Shown: piece by piece, positions 1 to 8,560 of the stretch
Numbering within the stretch: position 1 is the stretch's first letter
Layout of the letters: every line of letters starts with the position of its first letter
NCBI GenBank assembly: GCA_028871795.1
Contig: JAGWMG010000003.1
Span: 186,001-250,000 of the forward strand
Origin: Alphaproteobacteria bacterium
Lineage (GTDB): Bacteria; Pseudomonadota; Alphaproteobacteria; Micropepsales; Micropepsaceae
DNA: 64,000 bases
Direction: 5' to 3'
The notes under the pieces: model-generated
The model's input: the letters and a program-made list of their open reading frames with translations, nothing else
Databases searched by the model: none
What the model was told of the DNA's origin: nothing
Translations under genes and position numbers: made by a program

Positions 1-382
1 CATCCTTGGCGCGATCGTAAAAAACGATCTCGGCGCCATAAGCCCGCGTGCCCTCCACTTTGGCGCGCGGCGCATCCTTCGGCATGACGATCAGCGCGGG
101 TGTGTCGAACAAAGCGGCGGCGGCGGCCACTCCCTGCGCGTGGTTGCCCGAAGAAAACGCCACGACCCCTTTGGAGCGGTCGGCGATCCGGCTGATGCGG
201 TTCAGCGCGCCGCGGAATTTGAAGGAGCCCGTCCGCTGCAGGGTCTCCAGCTTCAGCAGAACCCGTGCGCCAAGTTTCCTGTTGAGGTCGGCGTTCTCGA
301 TCAGAGGCGTCTTGAAAGCGAAGGGCGCGATTCGCTCAGCGGCGGCCTCGATGTCGGCGAAGACCGGTGGGTTGACAGCCAT
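1..382 (-). CDS. ilvA: Threonine/serine dehydratase, N-terminal part (runs off the left edge)
   Basis: PLP-dependent threonine ammonia-lyase, converting threonine to 2-oxobutanoate and ammonia. The first ~127 residues are present. The PLP-lysine motif SFKFRGA is visible near residue 58 and the phosphate-binding-type SSGNHAQG near residue 80, in the normal fold-type II order. Translation starts at the ATG complementary to 380-382 (MAVNPPVFADIEAAAERI). The C-terminal part, including any ACT regulatory domain, lies outside the window, so biosynthetic and catabolic forms cannot be told apart. Diverges from the ZnuA-like gene 37 bases away. A serine racemase-type relative is the main alternative. 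Confidence 0.9.
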   Translation of the reverse strand, partial: MAVNPPVFADIEAAAERIAPFAFKTPLIENADLNRKLGARVLLKLETLQRTGSFKFRGALNRISRIADRSKGVVAFSSGNHAQGVAAAAALFDTPALIVMPKDAPRAKVEGTRAYGAEIVFYDRAKD

Positions 383-419
383 GCTATGATTCCCTGAGAT
401 CCGATACAATCTACCCGAA

Positions 420-1343
420 ATGACGATCCCAAGACCGAGAGATTTCTGCGCAGCCGCTGTCTTGTTGTTGTGTGTGATGCCGGCCGCCGCCGCCCCCGAT
501 GTGCTGGCCACCATCAAACCGATCCATTCGCTGGTCGCCGCCGTGATGCGGGGCGTGGGCACGCCCGACCTTTTGATCGGCGGCGCTCTGTCCGTGCACG
601 AATATGCCCTCAAGCCGTCGGATGCCCGCAAGATCGAGCGCGCGGCGGCGATCTTCGAGGTCGGGCCGAACATGGAGACCTATCTGACGGCCCCGCTTGC
701 CACGCTTGGCGGCCATGGCGAGGTCGTCGCGCTGGAGCGCGCCCCGGGCGTGACTCTTCTCCCGGCCAGGCGCGGTGGGCTTTGGGAAGAAGAAGGCTCC
801 TCCGGCGAGGGACCGACCGACCCGCATTCCTGGCTCGATCCGCAGAACGCCATCGCCATGACGCGCGCTATCGCCACGATGCTGGCGAAGATCGACCCGG
901 CGCACGCGGGCGCCTACCGCACGAATGCCGGGCGCGAGGTCGCCGCACTTGCCGCCCTCGACAAGGAGCTGGCGGCAAAACTCGCGCCTCTGCACGGCCG
1001 GCCCTATATCGTCTTCCACGACGCCTACCACTATTTTGAGATCCGTTACGGGCTGACGCCGGCAGGGGCCGTGACCGTGGCCCCCGACCGTCCCGTGGGG
1101 CCGCGGCGCATCGCAGCCCTGCGCGCGGGCATTCTTCAGGGCCATGTCACCTGCATTTTCCGGGAGCCGGAATTCCCGCCCAAGCTGATTGAGACGCTCA
1201 GCGAAGGCAGGCATATGCGCACCGGCGTGCTCGACGAAGTCGGCGCCGAGCTTACGCCTGGACCGGCGCTCTACCCCAGCCTGTTGCGCGAACTGGCGCG
1301 GTCCTTGACAAGCTGCCTCGGGCAGGCCGGCAAGAACGGTTAG
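420..1343 (+). CDS. znuA: ZnuA-like zinc ABC transporter substrate-binding protein
   Basis: Periplasmic metal-binding protein of the cluster 9 (ZnuA/TroA) family, expected to capture Zn2+ and deliver it to a ZnuBC importer. An N-terminal signal peptide ends near residue 25 (AAAAP). Candidate metal ligands are His60 (in VHEYALKPSDA), His136 (in DPHSWLDP) and His200/His204 (in VFHDAYHYFE), matching the family pattern. The His-rich loop typical of many ZnuA proteins is replaced by a short acidic stretch (residues 121-133). No permease or ATPase gene is adjacent, so the partners must be elsewhere; Zur control is likely from the family but no operator was identified. Confidence 0.88.
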   Translation: MTIPRPRDFCAAAVLLLCVMPAAAAPDVLATIKPIHSLVAAVMRGVGTPDLLIGGALSVHEYALKPSDARKIERAAAIFEVGPNMETYLTAPLATLGGHGEVVALERAPGVTLLPARRGGLWEEEGSSGEGPTDPHSWLDPQNAIAMTRAIATMLAKIDPAHAGAYRTNAGREVAALAALDKELAAKLAPLHGRPYIVFHDAYHYFEIRYGLTPAGAVTVAPDRPVGPRRIAALRAGILQGHVTCIFREPEFPPKLIETLSEGRHMRTGVLDEVGAELTPGPALYPSLLRELARSLTSCLGQAGKNG

Positions 1344-1415
1344 TGCGAGTCACGACGCGGCGTTATGGTCTCCGCCCCCTCTGGTTCAAGCGCAAAGGCC
1401 GGTTATAACGGGGCG

Positions 1416-2318
1416 ATGAGAAGCATCCCGCTCGGAATCGCGCTGAAGCTCGCCCAGACGCTCGCCTTCTCGCTGATGTACGCCGCGATCAAGCTGGCCG
1501 GCGCGGTTCCGGTGGGGGAAGTCGTCTTCTTCCGCGGTTTCTTCGCGCTCGCCCCGCTGCTGATCTGGTGCACCTTCACGGTGGGACCAGCGGCGGCGAT
1601 CCGGACACGGCGGCCCTTGTATCATGTCGTCCGTTCGCTCGTCGGCGTCACCTCGATGTTCGCGAATTTCACCGCGCTCAAGCTGCTGGCGCTGGCCACG
1701 GTAACGGCGTTCGGCTTCATGCAGCCGATCTTCGCCGTGATCTTGGCGGCGTTGTTCCTGCGCGAACATGTCGGAAAGTACCGGTGGGGCGCGGTGGTCG
1801 TCGGCTTCGCCGGCGTCCTGTTGATGATCGAGCCGCATGGCGGGCTCGTTTCGCTGCTGCATCTGCAGATGTCGCGCGGCGTGGGCTATGCGCTGCTGTT
1901 CTCGTTCCTGTCCGCGGTGGTCGTCGTCTGGATCCGCCAGATGAGCACGACGGAACGCAGCGAGGCGATCGTGTTCTATTTCATGGCGGCCTGCGCCGTG
2001 GTGGGCGCCGTGACCATGCTCTGGGACTGCGTGCCGCTGAGCTTCAGTCAGGTTTTCTGGCTGGTGCTCTGCGGCCTGATCGGCGGTGCAGGACAAATCT
2101 TTATGACGTATTCCTACCGCTACGCCGAACCGTCGCTGCTTGCCTCGTTCGACTACATCTCGATGGTGTGGGCGACGTTGCTGGGCTATTTCGTGTTCGC
2201 CGAGGTGCCGGCGGCGATGGTGTTCGCGGGGTCGGGGGTGGTGATCGCGGCCGGCATGTTCATCGCGTGGCGCGAGCACCGGCTCCACGTGGAGATTCCG
2301 CTCGAGAACGTGACATGA
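1416..2318 (+). CDS. EamA/DMT-family transporter
   Basis: Inner-membrane protein of the drug/metabolite transporter superfamily, ten hydrophobic segments in two EamA halves. The first half contains the FFRGFFAL region and the GFMQPIFAVILAALFLREH stretch typical of the family; the second half repeats the pattern (YRYAEPSLLASFDY). Substrate cannot be predicted. I chose the ATG at 1416, which has GGGGCG just upstream and gives the usual ~300-residue length; an in-frame ATG at 1365 would add 17 polar residues. Its 3' end overlaps convergently with the cysteine-cluster gene (2260-2318). Confidence 0.85.
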   Translation: MRSIPLGIALKLAQTLAFSLMYAAIKLAGAVPVGEVVFFRGFFALAPLLIWCTFTVGPAAAIRTRRPLYHVVRSLVGVTSMFANFTALKLLALATVTAFGFMQPIFAVILAALFLREHVGKYRWGAVVVGFAGVLLMIEPHGGLVSLLHLQMSRGVGYALLFSFLSAVVVVWIRQMSTTERSEAIVFYFMAACAVVGAVTMLWDCVPLSFSQVFWLVLCGLIGGAGQIFMTYSYRYAEPSLLASFDYISMVWATLLGYFVFAEVPAAMVFAGSGVVIAAGMFIAWREHRLHVEIPLENVT

Positions 2319-2886
2319 GTAGATCGAGCACGGCGACAAACTCCGTGCCGAAATAATAGCTCAACTCCCCGCGCACGCCCTCATAGAGGCTGGGGCCGTC
2401 GCCTGAGCAGATCAGGCTGCCGTCCGCCGCTTCCGGCGACGCCGCCAGCACGCCGCGTTCGAAGGTGAGCGGGAACAGGGTGCTGACCAGCGGCTTGTAG
2501 AGATGGTAGTCGAGCGACGCTTCCACGCAATACGCGTGTATCCTGCAGCCGCGCCCGCGGCGCTCGGCGAACACGCATTTGCCGTCAACCGCGCGCGCGC
2601 GGCCGTGGGCGCCGGAAGGAAACTCAGGGTCCTCGACGATTTCGGCCGCGAACCATTCGCTTTGCGGCACGCCTGCGAAAATTTCGAACGCCGCCCCCAG
2701 GGCGCGCAACCGCTCCATGTTGGCGAGGTCGATGTCGACGCCGTAGCTGCAGCATTGGTCGCGGCAGAAGCCGCATCCCATGCAGCGCGCGAAATAGCGA
2801 TGCGAAAAAATGCCGGTGTCCACCGCGCGGATGACCGGGGCGGCGAAAATGGAAGGATAATCCCGCTCGAGTGCGATCACGCTCAC
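2260..2886 (-). CDS. Cysteine-cluster (YkgJ-like) protein, last gene of the KamA/ATP-grasp operon
   Basis: A 208-residue soluble protein with a dense cysteine motif near residues 35-46 (CMGCGFCRDQCC) and later cysteines in KCVF, GCRIHAYC and LICS. The pattern is that of metal- or Fe-S-binding YkgJ-type proteins; biochemical role unknown. It starts with GTG at 2886, overlapping the stop of the upstream ATP-grasp gene in a GTGA arrangement, so the two are probably translationally coupled. The tail overlaps convergently with the EamA gene. Its fixed place at the end of a four-gene operon suggests it supports or modifies the pathway, for example by metal handling; that is inference. Confidence 0.7.
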   Translation of the reverse strand: MSVIALERDYPSIFAAPVIRAVDTGIFSHRYFARCMGCGFCRDQCCSYGVDIDLANMERLRALGAAFEIFAGVPQSEWFAAEIVEDPEFPSGAHGRARAVDGKCVFAERRGRGCRIHAYCVEASLDYHLYKPLVSTLFPLTFERGVLAASPEAADGSLICSGDGPSLYEGVRGELSYYFGTEFVAVLDLLMSRSRAESPRGAGARATR

Positions 2887-3848
2887 GGCAAGGCCGCCTT
2901 GACCACGCGCTCGATCAAGTCCGCATAGGATAGTCCGGCGTGCGCCGCAGCCGCCGCGAAACCCGCATCGGGCGCGATGCCCGGGTTGGGGTTGACCTCA
3001 AGCACCAGCGGCCGATCTGCCCTGTCTACACGGAAATCGACCCGCGCGGTGCCCCTGAGATCGAACAGCGACCAAGCGCGCTCCGACAGATCGCGCAAGG
3101 CGCGCGCCAATTCGGGTTCGCGTTCCTCGATGCCGAAAGCGCGCACGGTGCGGGTGGATTCGAACGACGCCTCGTCCCATTTGGCCGTATAGCCGACGAT
3201 CCTGGGCCGCGCCGCCGGCCATTCCTCGAACGTCATCTCGGCCATCGGCAGAACCCGCAGGCCACCTCTGTCTTCCAGCACCGAGATATTGAACTCCCGC
3301 CCGTCGATATAGCGCTCGGCGAACCAGCGCCCGCCGTAGCGGTCGGCACAGGCCTTGGCGCGCGCCCGAACTTCGCAGGCCTCCACGACCGCCGCGTCGT
3401 CGAGCCCCAGCGAAGCGTCCTCGTCGGCGGATTTGACGATGTGGCGGTCCTCCGTCAACCCTTCCCAGCCGGGCGGCTCGGACCAATCGGGCGTGGGCAG
3501 CCCCGCTTCGCGGAACAGACGTTTGGCGCGTGGCTTGTCGCCGGTGGCGATCAGCGCCTCGGCGCCCGTCCCCGTACGCGGCACGCCGATCTCGTCCAGC
3601 ATTTGTGGAGCGATGTGGGCGAGGCTGCCCTTACCCTCGATCGTTTCTACAAGGTTGAACACGACGTCCGGCGCGTGGCGCCGGATCAGCGCACGCAATT
3701 TGTCCCGGTCGGCGACAAAGGCAGCTTGCAGCGCCTCATGCCCGCGCGCCGCCAGCGCCTTCGCGACGGCGTCCGCGGCAATCAGCGTGTCCAGATCGTC
3801 CGGCGGCGCGTCGGGTGGCACGTCGGAATGAAGGACGAGAACCCGCAT
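2883..3848 (-). CDS. ATP-grasp ligase, D-Ala-D-Ala ligase-like (second of two)
   Basis: A 321-residue ATP-grasp enzyme of the Ddl-like branch, expected to activate a carboxylate as acyl-phosphate and join it to an amine. It starts MRVLVLHSDV; central ATP-binding segments and the C-terminal metal/ATP motif LVLEVNPNPGIAPDAGF (around residues 283-300) are visible. The start codon shares its A with the stop of the upstream ATP-grasp gene (TGATG at 3846-3850). Two divergent ATP-grasp enzymes in tandem beside an aminomutase suggest sequential peptide-bond formation on a non-standard amino acid rather than cell-wall D-Ala-D-Ala synthesis, since no mur or fts genes are nearby. Substrate unknown. Confidence 0.85.
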   Translation of the reverse strand: MRVLVLHSDVPPDAPPDDLDTLIAADAVAKALAARGHEALQAAFVADRDKLRALIRRHAPDVVFNLVETIEGKGSLAHIAPQMLDEIGVPRTGTGAEALIATGDKPRAKRLFREAGLPTPDWSEPPGWEGLTEDRHIVKSADEDASLGLDDAAVVEACEVRARAKACADRYGGRWFAERYIDGREFNISVLEDRGGLRVLPMAEMTFEEWPAARPRIVGYTAKWDEASFESTRTVRAFGIEEREPELARALRDLSERAWSLFDLRGTARVDFRVDRADRPLVLEVNPNPGIAPDAGFAAAAAHAGLSYADLIERVVKAALP

Positions 3849-4855
3849 CAGGCCGCCGCGCGGCCGAGCGCTTCCAGTTCGGGATGACGCTTGAAGAACG
3901 CCCCCATGATCCGGCCGATCAGGTCCTGATAGCTGAGGCCGGCGTAATCGGCGATCATGCAAAGATCGGAATGCCCGGGACGCAGGCCGGCCAGCGGATT
4001 GACCTCGATGAAATGCGGTCGGCCCGCCGCGTCGCAGCGCGTGTCGATGCGCCCGCCGTCGCGGCAGCGCAGCGCGCGCCAAGCGCCGAGCGCCACCTCG
4101 CCCGCAGCTGCCGCCTCGGCACCGTCCGCCGGTACGATGGCGACCTTGTCTTCCCAGCCGGCTTCCTTGTTCTCGAAGCCGTAGCCGGCCCCGACGAACT
4201 TCTCCTTCGGCACGATTTCGGTGATACCGAGGACTTCCGCATCGTCACCGGTCCCGATGATGCCGACAGTGAACTCCCGCCCCGGCAGGAACGTCTCCAC
4301 CAACACGGGTTGACGGAACCGCGTCAGCAGGTCCGCCGCCACCCTGCGCAGCGCCGCCCCGTCGGCGACCTTGGAGCGGGCGTTGACGCCTTTGCCGGAG
4401 CCTTCGGCCACGGGTTTGAGGAACAAGGGATACGGCAGAACCACCTTTGCCGCGTCCTCGATGCGTTCGATGAGAGCGAAATCGGCCGTCGGCACGCCGG
4501 CGTCGCGGACCACGCGCTTGGCCATCCCCTTGTCGAGCGTCAAGGCAAGAGTGAGCGGATCGGAAAAGACATACGGGATGTCGTAGGCCTCCAGCAGAGC
4601 CGGGGCCTGGGCCTCGCGCGACACCCCCTTCAGCCCTTCGCAGAAATTGAACACGGCATCCCAGCGTTCGCCCGCCGCCAGGCGCTCCGTGAGCTTGCGA
4701 ATGCCGCCGATGCGCACCGCCTCGTGCCCCATGACGGTCAGGGCACCGCAGATGGCGGCGATGGTGATCTCGCTGTCGAACTCGGCCGTTTCCTCTGCGC
4801 CATAGCCCCTGGCGAGATAGTCGGACCGGAGGTCGAAGGTGACCCCGATGCGCAT
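3848..4855 (-). CDS. ATP-grasp ligase, D-Ala-D-Ala ligase-like (first of two)
   Basis: A 335-residue Ddl-like ATP-grasp protein (MRIGVTFDLRSDYLARGYGAEE). The ATP-grasp lysine region is PYPLFLKPVAEGSGKGV and the C-terminal metal-binding motif is FIEVNPLAGLRPGHSDL, replacing the EVNTLPGMT form of true Ddl enzymes. The N-terminal domain has an extra acidic stretch (EETAEFDSE). It lies 12 bases downstream of the kamA-like gene with AGGGCGGG as ribosome-binding site, and its stop overlaps the next ligase start. Only distantly similar to the second ligase, so the two probably handle different acceptors or donors. Automatic annotation as D-alanine-D-alanine ligase would probably mislead. Confidence 0.85.
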   Translation of the reverse strand: MRIGVTFDLRSDYLARGYGAEETAEFDSEITIAAICGALTVMGHEAVRIGGIRKLTERLAAGERWDAVFNFCEGLKGVSREAQAPALLEAYDIPYVFSDPLTLALTLDKGMAKRVVRDAGVPTADFALIERIEDAAKVVLPYPLFLKPVAEGSGKGVNARSKVADGAALRRVAADLLTRFRQPVLVETFLPGREFTVGIIGTGDDAEVLGITEIVPKEKFVGAGYGFENKEAGWEDKVAIVPADGAEAAAAGEVALGAWRALRCRDGGRIDTRCDAAGRPHFIEVNPLAGLRPGHSDLCMIADYAGLSYQDLIGRIMGAFFKRHPELEALGRAAA

Positions 4856-4867
4856 GGGATACCCGCC

Positions 4868-6181
4868 CTACTCCGCCGCCAGGCGCTGCTTGTCGCGCCC
4901 CAGCGTGCCGCCGGGGTCGGGATAGCGATAGACCTTGCCCTCAAAATTGCGCAGCAGCAGGTCGTCGCCGTCGCGGCCGACCACCGGATCGGGCGCCAGC
5001 TGGATCTTGCCCCCGCCGCCCGGAGCGTCGATGCAGAACATCGGCGTGGCGTAGCCCGTGGTGTGGCCCCGCAGAGCTGTAATGATCTCCAGACCGCGTT
5101 CCACACTAGCGCGGAAATGCGCCGAACCACGGATCGGATCGCATTGGTAAAGGTAATAGGGCTTCACCCGGCGCTTCAGCAGGCCTTGCATCAGGGGCAC
5201 CATGACCCTCGGGCAGTCGTTGATGTCCTTGAGCAGCACGGTCTGCGAACCCAGCGGAATGCCCGCGTCGGCCAGCCGCGCGGTGGACTCCGTCACCTCG
5301 TCGGTCAGCTCGACCGGGTGGGTGACATGGAGGCTCATCCACAGCGGGTGATGCTTCTTCAGCATCTTGGCGAAGTCCTTGGTGATGCGCTGCGGCAACA
5401 CCACGGGGATCTTCGTACCGATTCGCAGGAACTCGATGTGCTTGATCGCCCTGAGCCGGGTCAGCAGCCAATCGAGCTTGTCGTCGCCGATGGTCAGCGG
5501 ATCGCCGCCCGACAGCAACACGTCGCGCACTTCGGTATGCGCTTGCAGGTAAGCGAGCGCCTTCTCCCACTGGCGGGTGGAGAACTGGTATTCGCCGCCC
5601 GGATTGCCTACCACGCGGGCGCGCGTGCAATAGCGGCAATAGGTCGAGCAGGTCCCCGTCGTCAGGAACAGCACGCGGTCGGGATAGCGGTGAACCAGCC
5701 CGGGCACCACCGTGTCGTGGTCCTCGTCGAGTGGATCGTCGGCTTCGCCGGGGCCGCGGATGTATTCCTGACCGGTCATAATGTGCGTGCGGCGCAGCGG
5801 TTCGCTGGCGTCGTCCAGGCCCATCAGACTTGCGTAATAAGGCGTAATACCAACGGGAAGCGAGCCTTCGTGGCGTTCCACCGCCGAACGTTCGTCTTCG
5901 GACAAACGGAAAATCCGCGCCAGTTCGTCCAGCGTGCGGATGCGCGTGCGCAGCTGCCAGCGCCAGTCGTTCCAGTCCAGCGTCGAAGTGCCGGGGTAGA
6001 AGCGGCGATAGAAAGCGCGGGTTTCGGGATTTACGGGGAAACGAAGCGCGGCTCGGGAATATGCCGCTGCGATGCTCGTGACCTTGTTCGTTTCCCGGAG
6101 CGGAGAAGCTAAGGCCGGTCTGTTTGGGACGGGCCGTAGCGGAGGCTTGAGCTCGCGCCCCCGCGCTGCTTGGAGACTCAT
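4868..6181 (-). CDS. kamA: Lysine 2,3-aminomutase-family radical SAM enzyme
   Basis: Radical SAM, PLP-dependent aminomutase that would move an alpha-amino group to the beta carbon. The [4Fe-4S] motif CSTYCRYC has Cys178/182/185, and PLP Lys392 lies in DAPGGGGK. Asp348 (YQCDP) and Asp385 (FCIDAPG) match the residues that bind the side-chain amine of lysine in characterised KAM; glutamate 2,3-aminomutases carry other residues there. The protein stops soon after RNFEG and lacks the C-terminal Cys cluster that binds zinc in clostridial KAM. A polar ~40-residue N-terminal extension is present; internal starts are possible. First gene of the operon with two ATP-grasp ligases. EF-P modification (EpmB) is an alternative, but EpmA/efp are not adjacent. 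Confidence 0.85.
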   Translation of the reverse strand: MSLQAARGRELKPPLRPVPNRPALASPLRETNKVTSIAAAYSRAALRFPVNPETRAFYRRFYPGTSTLDWNDWRWQLRTRIRTLDELARIFRLSEDERSAVERHEGSLPVGITPYYASLMGLDDASEPLRRTHIMTGQEYIRGPGEADDPLDEDHDTVVPGLVHRYPDRVLFLTTGTCSTYCRYCTRARVVGNPGGEYQFSTRQWEKALAYLQAHTEVRDVLLSGGDPLTIGDDKLDWLLTRLRAIKHIEFLRIGTKIPVVLPQRITKDFAKMLKKHHPLWMSLHVTHPVELTDEVTESTARLADAGIPLGSQTVLLKDINDCPRVMVPLMQGLLKRRVKPYYLYQCDPIRGSAHFRASVERGLEIITALRGHTTGYATPMFCIDAPGGGGKIQLAPDPVVGRDGDDLLLRNFEGKVYRYPDPGGTLGRDKQRLAAE

Positions 6182-6629
6182 CGTCGTCTCATGACGCTCC
6201 GAAGGTTGCTACCAGCGCGAAAGCCCCAACGACTCCCCATCAACGGGTGCAACAAACGAGTCGATCTTTAGTAGGTTCCATTGGTTCGTCAAGAGAAAGC
6301 GAACGAGTACTTGTCTAGTTGGTGAAGGTCACAGACGAGGCCGACGGGACCCAGCCCCCATCATTGAAGACTGCCGAAGACATCGTTCCGTCCACTTGCC
6401 GACGCTCAAAGGAAGCGGCAGGCATTGGGGCGAATGGTTTTGGAGAACAGATGCTTGGCCGCCTTGCCGCGAACTTCGTCAAGATTTTCGCAAGCGTTGC
6501 CCGGCATGGGGCCGCAGCGTCTGCAGATTATCCCGCCGGCGTCGAGGACTGGCAGCGGACAAGGCAAACGGCGCAACCGCTTTGTTGTGGGTGTCCGACC
6601 GCAAACAGCTTCGCAGCAGCGGCGGGCCG
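6182..6629. other. Intergenic stretch upstream of the kamA operon
   Basis: About 450 bases between the kamA-like start and the ArnT-like stop. Several short open frames cross it on both strands but none has a recognisable product or convincing start. It presumably holds the operon promoter. No clear promoter, riboswitch or terminator was identified. Confidence 0.5.
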
Positions 6630-8351
6630 TCACTCGGCCGGCGGCGATACCTCTTCGCGCACCGGGGCGACGCGATAGATGCGGATGTGGACGCGCCGGC
6701 CGCGGGAATAGTTGAACCCCGAAACCGAGCCCACCTGTTCGGCATCGGCGTCCAGTTCCGCCAGGTGCGCCATGAACGAGGAGCGCTCGCTGTCTTCGAC
6801 CAGCGCCAGCCCCCCTTGGGCCGCTCCTGCCCCAGCCGCGCCTCGTCCGTCGGTCTGCCGCGTTTCCGTCCCAAGCAGGAACACAAGGCTGGGCTCGACA
6901 TAACCGGCCAGCGCGGGCGGAGGATCGCCCGGCTTGGCAAGCGCCATGGCGGCGGCGGCCGCGCGCGGGCTGACCCAGAGCTGATCGAGGCGCGGCGCCA
7001 CACCGAGCGTCAGCGTGGGATAGAAGACCACCACCGCGGCAAAGGCTGAGGCGGCAGCAGCCAGATGCGCCCGGCGCAAGAACGCGATCAGCGCTCCCAG
7101 GCTGAAGACCGAGACGGCCAAGACGAGCAGGATCAGCCACCACGTCGCGCCGTCGCCGTATAGCCCCGGCACGATGATCGCCGCTGCCGCCAGCACCGCC
7201 GCACCGAGCGCAAACTGTGCAGCAGCCGCATAGAACAGGACGCGGGCCCAGCGCGATTTGTCTTCCTGTGCGCCGAGAACCCATGCCGCCGCCAGCATCG
7301 CCAGAGCCGGATAGACCGGCAGGACATAATGGGGCAGCTTGGTGGGCACCAGCTCGAACATCACCCAGCACGCTCCCGCCCAGACCAGCAGGAAGCGGAT
7401 CGCGGGTTCGGCGCGTTTGCGGATCGCGTCGAGCAGGCCCGGCAACAGAAAAAGGGTCGCCGGCCAGAAAGTCAGGTTGGCGAGCAGCAGGAAATAGCCC
7501 GGCGGCGCCCCGTGCGATTCCTGTCCGCCCTGAAGCTTCGTCGCGAAATCCTGCCCCAGCGATTGCTGATAGAACTGGCCGTGGCTTTGCAGCCATATGG
7601 CAGCGAACCAGGGCAGCACCAGCGCCAACGTCACCGCCAGTCCCAGGAGCGGCCTTGTCCGGCCGAGCCAACGCCAATCGCGGTCCCAGACCGCAAGGGC
7701 GAGAAATGTGAGGACGCATACGGCGATGACAACGGGTCCTTTGATCAGGATGCCCGCCGCGAACGCCGCCCAGCCGGCGAGCGCCAGCTTGCGGCTGACC
7801 GCCGCCTCACCCGTCCGCGCCGCCATATAGACGCGCAGCAGGAAGCCCTGCGCTCCCAACACGCAGGCCAGCAGCACGGCGTCGGTCGTGGCGATGGTGG
7901 CTTCAGCGGCAAGCAGCAGCGTGGTCCCCAGAAGTGCGGCCGCAAGAAAAGCCGTCTCGGCGCTTGCGAAAGCCCGCGCGCACCAGAAGACGAGCCAGAC
8001 GGCGGCGACCGCGCCCATCAGCGAGGGCAAACGATAGGTCCAGATATGATTGCGTTGGCCAAATCCGGCCGCCGCCGTGGCCGCGGCCTGAAGCCAGTAA
8101 ATACCGACAGGCTTCTTGTAACGGGGCATGGCCCCGAAGCGGATGTCGACGAAATTGCCGCTTTCCAGCATCTGCTTGGAGGACTGGGCGAAACGGCTCT
8201 CGTCGCGGTCGAGCGGCGGCAGGGCGAATAAGCCGGGCGTCCACAGCGTCAGGCAAAGCAGCAGCAATGCAAGCCTCGGCCGGCGCGCCAGCCGATGCAG
8301 CAGCCCCGCTAAACGCGACGCCGGGGCGGCGGTCGTCACCGCTTCGATCAT
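6630..8351 (-). CDS. ArnT-like membrane glycosyltransferase (GT39/GT83 fold)
   Basis: A 573-residue integral membrane glycosyltransferase of the ArnT/PMT class, transferring a sugar from a polyprenyl-phosphate donor on the periplasmic face. The first periplasmic loop carries the family's acidic signature (LPPLDRDESRFAQSSKQML, around residues 47-66), followed by the MPRYKKPVGIYWLQ stretch, then many transmembrane helices and a small C-terminal soluble part. Diverges from a GT2 enzyme and a lipid-A N-domain protein at 8561-9606. That grouping commonly decorates lipid A or other envelope lipids, with the GT2 enzyme making the lipid-linked donor. The transferred sugar is unknown; aminoarabinose genes are not present here. 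Confidence 0.85.
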   Translation of the reverse strand: MIEAVTTAAPASRLAGLLHRLARRPRLALLLLCLTLWTPGLFALPPLDRDESRFAQSSKQMLESGNFVDIRFGAMPRYKKPVGIYWLQAAATAAAGFGQRNHIWTYRLPSLMGAVAAVWLVFWCARAFASAETAFLAAALLGTTLLLAAEATIATTDAVLLACVLGAQGFLLRVYMAARTGEAAVSRKLALAGWAAFAAGILIKGPVVIAVCVLTFLALAVWDRDWRWLGRTRPLLGLAVTLALVLPWFAAIWLQSHGQFYQQSLGQDFATKLQGGQESHGAPPGYFLLLANLTFWPATLFLLPGLLDAIRKRAEPAIRFLLVWAGACWVMFELVPTKLPHYVLPVYPALAMLAAAWVLGAQEDKSRWARVLFYAAAAQFALGAAVLAAAAIIVPGLYGDGATWWLILLVLAVSVFSLGALIAFLRRAHLAAAASAFAAVVVFYPTLTLGVAPRLDQLWVSPRAAAAAMALAKPGDPPPALAGYVEPSLVFLLGTETRQTDGRGAAGAGAAQGGLALVEDSERSSFMAHLAELDADAEQVGSVSGFNYSRGRRVHIRIYRVAPVREEVSPPAE

Positions 8352-8560
8352 CTGGAATGCCTTTTGTATCGTCGGGACCGGACGGTTTCAAACCTTGGGA
8401 AGCTGGGCGGCGAATGGGTCATTACGGGACAAGCCTGTTTCTTGACGGCGCAGACCTGTATAAGGCCCCCGCCCTTTTCGGCCGCCTGGAAATCCCGCGC
8501 AGGCGGGAAAAACAGGCGGCATCAACTCTAGACTACGACGGAATCGAACGGAACCTCAGC

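Noticed and set aside
3815-6112. Long plus-strand open frame of 765 codons opposite the KAM/ATP-grasp genes
   Set aside because: It is the GC-rich antisense of recognisable enzymes and its translation has no recognisable domain.
6319-6678. Short plus-strand open frame in the gap before the kamA operon
   Set aside because: No recognisable product, no good ribosome-binding site, and overlapping frames give equally random translations.
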